NCBI RefSeq assembly: GCF_025698545.1
Contig: NC_068572.1
Span: 4,588,001 to 4,652,000 of the forward strand
Direction: 5' to 3'
Origin: Gossypium raimondii
Lineage: Eukaryota; Streptophyta; Magnoliopsida; Malvales; Malvaceae
Length of the DNA: 64,000 nucleotides
Part shown: in pieces, positions 55,724-64,000 of the stretch
Layout: every line of letters begins with the position of its first letter
Position numbering within the stretch: position 1 is the first letter of the stretch
Notes under the pieces: model-generated
Told to the model about the DNA's origin: nothing
Seen by the model: only the letters and a program-made list of their open reading frames with translations
Databases searched by the model: none
Translations under genes and position numbers: made by a program

Positions 55724-58420
55724 AGTAAAAATTTAAAAGTTAAAATATATTCTAGGTTCCTATACACTTTGTACATTTGGAATTTAGTCTCACTATATAC
55801 TTTCAAGAATTTAATCTCTTTAACTTTTAGATTTAAAAGTCTAGGCATAGTTGTAACCACCATTAAAATTCTTCTATCAAATTTTTTGGTGTGGCATTTT
55901 GAAATTAAAAAAAAGCCGCTTTAGCGACCATGTAACAATATAAATAACGTTGAAAATATTAAATAAGATTTTTTTCTTCAAAACACACATTTGAACTTGT
56001 CATTGTAAAATAATTTTTCTGTTGAAATAAGTATTCTTAAGAAAAATTGACGTCAACATTTTGATTGAAATAGTTAACAATATTAACTATTTAGACTTAC
56101 TATTGATATTATAAAAGTAGAATGACCAAATTATGTCAAAAATTAGAGCATATAAATTAAATATCAAGTTTAGCATAATTTAGGGCCAAAATTAAAATTT
56201 GACTGTTATCTTATATATATACACACATATATAAAATAAATAGGAAGTCACCGTTAGTCTCTAGAACTCTTATGACATTCAAGTTATATATAACATAATA
56301 TTTTAATCGAAAAATTTGCAATATTATTTATTTAGGTTAATTAATAACATTATAAAATTATAGAGACAAAATTATATTAAAATTAATGAATAAAGAATAG
56401 ATTAACCATTCTTTTTCTAGAAAGTGCAAAACATAAAAGAAGAGAGCATCCACGCCATGTGTCAACAAAGTAAGTTGACCTTTCCTTTATATATTAGTAT
56501 GGTTATAGACTTATTCATAGGATTTGGATAAAAAAAGATAGATTCATTTAAAATATGGTCCGTGCTTGAGTTTAAACATTTAAGGTTCGAGCTCGACACG
56601 ATTCATTAGTTTATAATACATTATATTATGTAATTTTTATAACACATTAAAAAATAAACATATACTAAATATATAATACTACTCTAATATAGACATTAAA
56701 ATAACGTTAAGATTATTATATAAAAATTTTCAATAAATAAAAATATATAAAATTATTAAATATTAAATTAAATTAAAATAATATGAATATATTTTAAAAA
56801 AAATTAAAAAAATATCGGCAGGCCTAAAACGGGTTTGAATCAATCTTTGCAAATATAGACAGGTTTGAGTAAAATATTAGACCCATATTTCAGTCCGGGC
56901 CGAGCTTAGGCAAGTATAAAGTATGTTAATATCATGCTTAGACCCGGCTTGAACCTGACCCAACTCATGAACACCTCTATATGATTCTCAGCCCACACTT
57001 CATGTTGGGTTGATTATTTGTTTGTATCAAATTATAAAATAAACTTATGAAAGTTTAAAATATGCTCTAAATCTCTATACACTTCATACATTTGAAATTT
57101 AGTCCCCATACTTTTATTTTCTAGAATATAATCCTCTACTTTTGGATTTAAAAATTCAGGTGTAGTTGTTACCACTATTGAAATTCTTCTATTAAATTCT
57201 TTGGTGTGAAATAAATAAAAAATTCTCTTGATAGTCATATAACAATAAAAATATCATTAAAATACTTATTGTAATTTCTTCTTAAAATACTTATTCGAAA
57301 CCATCACGATAAAATATTTTTATTGGAATAGTATTCTTGTGAAAAATTGACGTTTGCATTTTGATTGAAATAGTTAACAATATTAATTATTCGGACTAAC
57401 TAATGATATTATAAAATAGATGGAACAAATTATGTCAAAAATAAAGTATATAGATTAAATCTCAAGTTTCAACATAGTCTAGAGGTCAAAATTGAAATTT
57501 GACCATTGTCGTATAATGTTAAAAAAAGAGCAACCCAAAACTAAAAGAAATTGGAAGCCACATGTCAATCTCTAAAACTCTTAGGGTATTTAAATTATAT
57601 ATAATCATGTAATGTTTCAACCGAAGAGTTTACAATATTAACTATTTGGACTAATTAAAAATATAATAAAAATATAAAGACCAAATTATGTTAAAAATTA
57701 AAGTATATAGATTAAAATTTAAAATTCAACTTATTAAAAGGACCAAATATGATATTTAACTATTTTTATAAAATACAGAAAAGGAAAAGAGAGCACTGGG
57801 TTGCCACACGGCAGGGATTGTCACGTGGCAGTATAAGGGAAAGGACCTCCTTTTTATATTTGATTCTATTGATACTTGTACGGTTGTCCCGCTTTGGGTT
57901 GGATTAATTATTTTTTTATGTTAAATTATAGAATAAAAATTTAAAAGTTAAAATATATTTTGTATTTCTATATATTTTATACATCGAATAGTCTTCTATT
58001 TTTATATTTAGGAATTTAGTCTACTTATGTTCTAAAATTAAAATTCAATTCCAATTATTATGGTTGTTAAAATTTTTCTATTAAGTTTATTAATATGATA
58101 TTTTGAAATTATAAATATATATTAATAATAAAAATAATATTTAAAATATTGATTAGGATTTCTTTTTTTTAAATAATTATTTGAAACTTGTCGTGATAAA
58201 ATATTTTTCTGTTAGAATAGTATTCGTTAACTAATAATATCGTAAAAAGAAAAGAATAAAGTTAAATAAAATAAAATATATAAATTAATCTGAGGTTTGA
58301 GCCAAATTTAAAATCTGACAAAAGAAAAATAAGACAAAACCAAAAAGAAAAACCACGTGTTATGGGGAGGGTTGTTGGGACCTTACTTTTATCTATTATA
58401 AATCCAATTATCTATTGAAT
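55724..58420. repeat. Diverged tandem triplication of a unit of about 0.83-0.9 kb
   Basis: Three copies start at about 55724, 57041 and 57934 with 'AAAATTTAAAAGTTAAAATA' or a variant. They continue with a common block ('TGGAATTTAGTC', 'TTAAAATTCTTCTATCAAATT', 'GATTGAAATAGTTAACAATA') and end with a G-box-like CACGTG (57822-57827, 58354-58359; CATGTG at 56456-56461), followed 25-35 bases later by a T/A-rich TATA-like stretch. Removing the hAT-like insertion at 56506-56979 makes the first spacing about 835 bp, close to the second (893 bp). No ORF is associated with any copy. Confidence 0.8.
56506..56979. mobile_element. hAT-like non-autonomous element inside the triplicated repeat
   Basis: The right end, inverted, reads TAGAGGTGTTCATGAG, the left end TAGACTTATTCATAGG, and the arms contain 'GGGCCGAGC' type motifs common in plant hAT MITEs. 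The flanking octamers TATGGTTA (56498-56505) and TATGATTC (56980-56987) agree at 6 of 8. It falls at the join between repeat copies 1 and 2, and copies 2 and 3 lack it. Confidence 0.6.
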
Positions 58421-58997
58421 TGACAAAAAGGCCATATAAAATTATTAAAAATATTATTACATATTTGGTATAAATTTTAAAATGATATATATTTTAAAGT
58501 GATGCATAATTTTAATTTAATCCAATTATACAAATATAACTTTAATTTTGATTTAATTGTATGCGTTACAAATAAATTTAATTATTTTCACGTTAAATAC
58601 ATGTAGTTATTTATTGATGAGTCTTTAATTGACATCCGCATTATTATCGGAGAAAATAAATTTGAGTGCATTAAAGCGCATTTATCTTTCTATCTACGAG
58701 TTAAAGAGATCTTATAAATAACCCTAAGCATTGTACAAAAATAAATATATTTATTTATTAAATAAATATAAAATGACGCCGATAAAGATGATCAATGAAT
58801 TTCTATAACCAAATCAAAATAAAAAAAGTGTCACATTACACCAAATCTAAATTTATAGTTATTTAAGACTTATCACAATATTTTTATTTTAACATTAAAA
58901 AGAACTTAAATGATTATGATCGATAATTATTGAATTCAATGACAAAAAAATTAAAATACCCTTAAATAAGATCTCTATTTCAAGTTTTATAATTAAA
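58421..58997. other. AT-rich spacer
   Basis: Nothing recognised. Confidence 0.35.
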
Positions 58998-59900
58998 AGG
59001 GTAAAGTACTCTCAAGATCGCTCGCTCAATTATTAGTAAGTTTACACTTTGGTCATTCAATTTTAAAAAAGTTACAAGTTGGTCATTGAGGTATTTCAAA
59101 GTTTTGAGGTTTTAGGGACTTCTTTCATAGTTGTATTCCAATAAACTTGTCACCGCCCAGTCTCCTCTTCCAGCATAGAAATACACCGAACTAGAGCTTC
59201 CCCCCCTCTTTTAACTTTATGATTTAATTTTCCTTGAAATGGCTTGAAACTCTGCTAATTTAAACTCGAAGCCCTAACAAAGAAACTCTTCGATCTCTAT
59301 CCACCGTTCTCAGATGGCTACCTAGCTCTAATATGTTCCTCTTCTTAGCGAGGCTTTCTCCTTGACCTTTTGGATTGAGCCTCTTTCACTTGGAGCTCTC
59401 CGACTAACCCTTAACTGAATTTGATACGTTTGAGTATCAAATTTTTTATTATTATGTTTTTATTCTTTTTTCTCTAGTTTTATTTTGTCCCTTTTCTTCG
59501 GTAAGCCTTGTTGGGGCTCATTGAAAGAAGAGACTTTTTCTTATTTGCTTTTTTTTTTTTGGTATTTTTATTTATTTTGATTGTGGATGCGATGATATTT
59601 GGTTGTTGGTTCAAGATAATGGTGTCTAAACAACTTGATTGTGGATTTTCTTAGATTATGATTTTGGCTAAAGGAGAAATGGTGAGTGGGTTAAGAATGA
59701 ATGGTTGGTAGGTTGGTTGGGTTAAAGGTAAGGCATTTTGCTAGGTTTGGGGTTTGAGTTGTTACTGATATTTTTTAGATTATTGGGCTAGAGAGTAATT
59801 GTGTAAAAATTGATTGACCAAAGTATAAGCTTTTTTAAAATTAAGTGACTAATTTATAAATTTATTAATAGTAAAGTGACCAAATTGTAAATTTATCCAT
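58998..59900. mobile_element. Foldback/MULE-like family, long copy F5 with foreign core
   Basis: The arms match F4 ('GGGTAAAGTACTC', 'TATTAGTAAGTTTACACTTTGGTCA' in part; right side 'AAAGTGACCAAATTGTAAATTTATC'). The middle (about 59110-59790) is unrelated to the F1-F4 core and is GC-richer, with pyrimidine-rich stretches as found in plant leaders and introns. This is the pattern of a MULE that has captured host DNA (Pack-MULE). No protein was recognised in the core. Confidence 0.5.
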
Positions 59901-60960
59901 CCCCACATCTAATATCTGTTACAAAATTAACGAGCAGGTGATAAACTTGTAACCTTAAAACATTTCAGTAACTAAATCATAATTTTAAAGTTAACCAAAA
60001 TATAAATTTACCGAAAAGATAATCGTTCAAAATTTTGTTTTCTTTCATTTGAGATTTGATTCCACTTGATTTTGAAATCGTGGAATGTAAGGTAATTTAT
60101 ATGCTTTAGACAAAAGAAAGAAAGAAAGAGAGGATGATGGTCTTTTTCCCTTAAGAGGTAGAGGGAGGTGTTGTGGTTGGATTGGTGAGGGACAAATAAA
60201 GGCTGACATATGAGGTTTGAGCTATGAAAAAGAAATAAATCATTTCATTCTACTTGTACTTTGCAACATGCCATACAATGACTCATCCTTGTACTTAGAC
60301 ACGTTGCAAAACACCGTTGGCTCCTGCCTCACATTGCTTGTCTCCCACTACCCTACGCAGGGACCATGCTCCTCCGCCCCCGTCCTTGACTTCTTTTTTC
60401 TTTTTCTTTTTACGATCCACCGCAGTGTCTCCCATAATCCAGCCTTGTTTCACATCCATTTCCGTATATTTTTTTTCCTTTTTATAAAATTGAACCTTAT
60501 ATGGACTGATATTATTATTATTATAATAATAAAAATGACGTGAGATCAAGTGCTTATACACGTTTTTACTCTAATTTAAATTTTCCGCCATGAATATCTT
60601 CTATTTTTTTTGGTAAATGCAGAAAACTATAGGTATTTTAAACTATAAGCATTTTAGACACTACAAAACCATCTAAATCATTGTGTAGAATTTAAAGAAT
60701 TGTATTGCTAGTCGATTTCCTTCACGAAACACATGTTTGAAAGCAATTGTTCACCCATTCCAGGAATAAGGTCTAATGCTGCCAAGCTATCCGCTTCCTT
60801 GCTAATATCAACCCATCATGGATACCCTATAATTTAGTCTCGACAGTACATCTCATTATAGGTTCCAAATATCTTCCCTCTTTTTTTGAACATTAATCCC
60901 ATCATATTTGTTCTTTTTGATATAATGTTTAGAACTACTCATAGGCCATAGGAGGATAAT
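59901..60960. other. Intergenic, no gene assigned
   Basis: A GC-richer patch at 60200-60450 carries open frames on both strands but no recognisable domain. (ATT)n-type simple repeat at about 60509-60530. The open frames overlap each other and look fortuitous. Confidence 0.35.
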
Positions 60961-61060
60961 GCACTTCAGCACGCTCGAACTCACGTCCTCCTGCATTGAC
61001 AATAATGCCGATGTCAATCGAGTTAAGCCTCAATCAACTCGTCATGAATATCTAAATGTA
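60961..61060 (-). mobile_element. tRNA-derived SINE
   Basis: On the minus strand 'GAGGCTTAACTCGATTG' stands at the A-box position (about 61020-61030) and GAGTTCGAGCG at the B-box position (60972-60982), about 37 bases apart. A second, partial copy of the 5' end occurs at 61735-61790 on the same strand ('GATTGAATCTTAATTCGATT'). Confidence 0.6.
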
Positions 61061-61734
61061 CTTGTAGTTACCATTAATAATAAAAACATACCCCCTAAAT
61101 ATTGCTAAATATAAATAATCTTTCCTTTCTCCACATCAATAATTTTTTCTATTATATATAGAGAGATAAATTGTGATTAAATTAAATTTGATCGGAATTG
61201 AGTATTTGGAGTCATATTTACTTGCAAATTAAGTTGACTATTTCACATAAATCTTTAGTCCACTGGTTAAATATCTTTCTTTATTTTTTTAATCAGTAAA
61301 ATTTTGGTTCAGCTAGGTCGGAATTGATGCACTGATGGATTTTAGTGAGACATTAAACCAGTTCCCCATGTGTTCAATCTTCTTTATTTGGTGGCTATCT
61401 CCCACCATGCTTGACACAAAGCAATTTTACATCATTCCAGAACATAAAATACAGCTTATATTTAAGCAGCTGCCTATAGTTCTGCACCTACTTACTACGC
61501 GCCTAACTAATGCTGTCATTTCGCCTTTCTCTTACCATTCTTTTTGGCCAAATCAATGCCCATTCTTTCGATTCAATTAACTGAACCGGGAAATTATTGA
61601 GTGGCTAATTCAATCAATCGCACGGTTTAAATTAGGAGAGTAATCATTATTAATATTAGTTATGGTTTAATGCAATAATATTTATTATACTCATAATCAC
61701 AATTTATGATATGATTAGGATATCTTGTACCAAT

Positions 61735-61790
61735 AATAATTTTGATGTTAATCGAATTAAGATTCAATCAGTTGATTCGAATAATTTTTT
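61735..61790 (-). repeat. Partial copy of the 60961-61060 SINE
   Basis: 'CAACTGATTGAATCTTAATT' on the minus strand matches 'GAGTTGATTGAGGCTTAACT' of the nearby SINE. The copy stops before the B box. Confidence 0.5.
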
Positions 61791-61884
61791 TACTTTAAGA
61801 AAAAGTTCATCATTGATCAAGGAGTTCATAGACTCATAATCTAGAATCAAAGTTGAAAGTTGGCACTGAATTGCTAGGAACATG

Positions 61885-61985
61885 AGTGAGCGCGGGGGGA
61901 ATCGAACCCATGGGCGACGGTGACGATGGCTTGAGACAAGATTCCGCACAGCCACATGGTGATTCCCATCCTGAGCTCAAACACT
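61885..61985 (-). mobile_element. tRNA-derived SINE head or tRNA pseudogene
   Basis: Minus strand A box TGGCTGTGCGG (61944-61954, 10 of 11 to consensus) and perfect B box GGTTCGATTCC (61898-61908) about 36 bases apart. Attempts to fold it as a cloverleaf fail in the anticodon and T arms. The internal promoter looks good enough for Pol III transcription. The open frames crossing it are fortuitous. Confidence 0.6.
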
Positions 61986-62259
61986 CTTGCTCAATCCCGC
62001 TTCCCCTAATTTGAAACAACAAAAACATGAGAACAATCAGACCACGAGCCGACACCCAAATGGGAAACAAATTAGAAAGGCACAAACATGAGCGTTTCCC
62101 CCCCAACTTCGAGTTAAATTTGTTATTAATTTCTGAAAAGAGATAATATTAATAGCTAAAGTATCTAAAGAAGGTTAGCTAATACCTTATTAGTGGGTAA
62201 ATATTCGATAACTATTTTATTCTTTTTTCACGATATCTCTCTTATGTGGTCGTTTTTCC

Positions 62260-62667
62260 ATAGCAATTAGGGGCGTACTCGAGTAAAGTTAAGCTTGAAT
62301 ACTAGCAAGCTCGAGCTTAATTCGAAGCTCAACATTCAGTTCAAGCTTGATTGAACCTCTATTTTTAAGTTCAATGCTCAATTAAGCTCATACATATTCA
62401 AGTTTCAGTTTGAGTTCAGCTCGATAATTAAGCTTAGAGTTAATAATATATACTAAGGATAGTAACATAATGTAATAATATAAAAAATATTTAAAATAAT
62501 ATTAAAAACGTATAGTTCAATAAGGCTTGTGAGCCGTTCAAGCCAAATATTATCAAGTTGGTTGAACTTGGCTCGATGATTAATAAATCGAATTTAAGTT
62601 ATTTTTTTTTAAGTTGAACTTAATAATTTACAAATATCATAACCTCATTTACACCCCTAATAGCAAT
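62260..62667. mobile_element. hAT-type MITE with perfect 8-bp target duplication
   Basis: The element body is 62268-62659 (392 bp), beginning TAGGGGCGTAC and ending TTACACCCCTA, its inverse with one mismatch. ATAGCAAT flanks it on both sides (62260-62267 and 62660-62667). An 8-bp duplication with TAGGGGTGTA-type ends is diagnostic of hAT elements. The interior holds several 'AAGCTCGAGCTT'/'TTAAGCTCAA' motifs. No transposase. Confidence 0.9.
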
Positions 62668-63863
62668 ATGTTTATTTTTTAATGTCATGAATAACAATTC
62701 GATTATCACAATATAAAGTGAATGGTAATTTGGAGGGTTTCAACCTCAGTGGTGTCGTTCAGCTAGGGCCATCTTTGGTGATTGCTTTCGACTAACAGAT
62801 CAGCTCTTGGATCTTTGGCTGAACCATCACACGCCTTTGATTACGACAAACTGAAACAAGCCTACCTATGTACAAAGGTACTCTCACAACGACGTACAGC
62901 GTATCCGTAAGGGACCACATAATTGGTAACTATGCTTTTAACCCCCCTCCCCCACTACGACGTGCCCCTTGTCCATTGCTCAATCGTGGCACGCGAAACT
63001 GAAGGTTATAGTCTAGAAAGTTGACCAACTGGATATTACCATCTTCACATTCATAGCCTTAAAGATGGATCCCCTGCTTCTTATCTCCAAGGGACTACAA
63101 GCCTGTGTTGTGCAGTTGAATTATATCTGAAATAGGTAAGGAATTTTAGGTAGGTGTTAGGGCAAAGGTGAACCAAGCTGGTCGTCACCATTGATTTTTG
63201 GTTCCTCGGTTTGGTGGAATTCTACGTTTCGGCTTGAGATGATTTGGGAGATTTTATTCTAGATATTATACATCATAATCAACTAAAGTCCATCCTATAT
63301 TTCTTATTTGTAATTGTCTTGCTTTGTCAATAAGTGTATAATTTCCTTTTTCCCTTTAAAAGGAAACCAATGGAATTTTGCACGTTGGATTTAACATCTT
63401 TTATACATAATCGATGCTAAATATTATGTTGATACGATAAGACCCAACTATTTAGTGTATGTAAGATTATCTCATTATATAATAATTTATTTGATGCTTC
63501 AACTTTATAAAAAATTATTTTAATTTTTATTTAATTTTTTATCCTTTTAATCTTTAAAAGTTAAAAGCGAAGTTTATCATATATATTAATCATTTGTAAT
63601 GTTAATCAATTCAAAATCGCATATTGTTTAGAAAAGATAAAAATAACAGACATAAAAATAACTTGTTTATTATTTTTAGGCAATTGAATAAAGTGCTAAG
63701 CCCAAATAGATAAGTTTTTTTACCGGTTGTTAACATAAAAAAGATGGATATTTGGGGCACATGGTTTAAGTTTACTAATACAAAATTTTTTTTGGTTGAA
63801 AATAAAAAGCAAATTTAGTACATGACTAAAATATCACTAAAGCTAGAGCCCAAACAACACTAC
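62668..63863. other. Intergenic with a GC-richer unexplained patch
   Basis: 62735-63130 is distinctly GC-richer than its surroundings (for example 'GACGTACAGCGTATCCGTAA' and 'CCCCCCTCCCCC') but has no long open frame and no RNA structure I recognise. The rest is AT-rich. Confidence 0.35.
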
Positions 63864-64000
63864 TTACATCGAGCTGTCAATATCCTCCTCCAGAAGTCTT
63901 CGTACGTGTGACGATGGATCAACAAGTACAACCAATTGATTTATTCCACCTCCCGCGTCTTTTCTAAGCAATCAGCAACCTTGTTGCTTTCTCTCAAGAC
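63864..64000 (-). pseudogene. LINE ORF2 C-terminus (RNase H end), runs off the window
   Basis: The minus strand reads 'SNKVADCLEKTREVE', then, after a frame change, 'QLVVLVDPSSHVRRLLEEDI' and 'DSSM' followed by TAA (63864-63866). This is the usual end of plant LINE ORF2. Upstream parts lie beyond the right edge. Confidence 0.75.

Noticed and set aside
60217..60561. Opposed open frames of 108 and 88 codons
   Set aside because: They are complementary shadows with homopolymer-rich translations (Lys and Phe runs) and no domain.
61885..61985. Functional tRNA gene
   Set aside because: A and B boxes are good, but the anticodon and T stems do not pair, so SINE head or pseudogene is more likely.
61764..62106. 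Two reverse-strand open frames of 63 and 90 codons
   Set aside because: They cross a tRNA-like Pol III promoter region in different frames; no domain and no conserved start.

Overview
This is a plant nuclear genomic window: AT-rich, intron-containing genes of clearly plant type, and heavy loading with plant LTR retrotransposons, LINE remnants, SINE-like units and non-autonomous DNA transposons. It is a dicot. The long LTR families (Tat/Ogre-like elements and a long LTR starting TGTAACACCCC) look like those I remember from cotton (Gossypium, Malvaceae), but the species is an inference from memory.

Five protein-coding genes and one tRNA gene look intact. From left to right: a group S1 bZIP factor (minus, 1252-1680) with a conserved sucrose-control upstream ORF in its leader (1791-1874); tRNA-Ala(UGC) (minus, 5919-5991); a three-exon SAR1 COPII GTPase (plus, 8000-10046); a three-exon, 267-residue serine-rich protein I cannot name (minus, 14877-16858); a 22-exon CTP synthase (plus, 38135-44241); and an intronless single-C2H2 zinc-finger repressor of the ZFP5/6/8 type (minus, 50862-51455). 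They belong to unrelated pathways (sugar/amino-acid signalling, ER-to-Golgi traffic, pyrimidine nucleotide synthesis, epidermal development). No shared module is evident.

The rest is mobile DNA and its debris. 0-8 kb holds a LINE fragment, a tRNA-derived SINE, two Mutator-like inverted-repeat elements (one with a 9-bp target duplication), a Tourist-like MITE, and two copies of a foldback family that recurs five times in the window. 12.9-13.6 kb holds a minus-strand Copia-type LTR with its primer-binding site. 19.5-36.8 kb is a block of two broken Ty3/Gypsy (Tat-like) elements. The first is bounded by a perfect AATAT duplication, has lost most of pol and most of its 3' LTR, and carries a 44-bp tandem repeat organised as a 132-bp trimer. 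The second has lost gag, and its RT region is split by a 2.6-kb solo LTR with a CTAGT duplication. 46.0-49.5 kb holds two Copia-like LTRs in opposite orientation, and 52-53.2 kb a probable solo LTR. 55.7-58.4 kb is a diverged tandem triplication of a promoter-like unit interrupted by a hAT-like element. A 392-bp hAT MITE with a perfect 8-bp duplication lies at 62.3-62.7 kb. LINE fragments sit at both window edges.

No CRISPR, operon or phage structure is present, and I found no clearly new biological system. The best leads are the bZIP leader uORF cluster, the 44/132-bp array inside the Tat element, the triplicated promoter-like unit, and the unnamed 267-residue gene.
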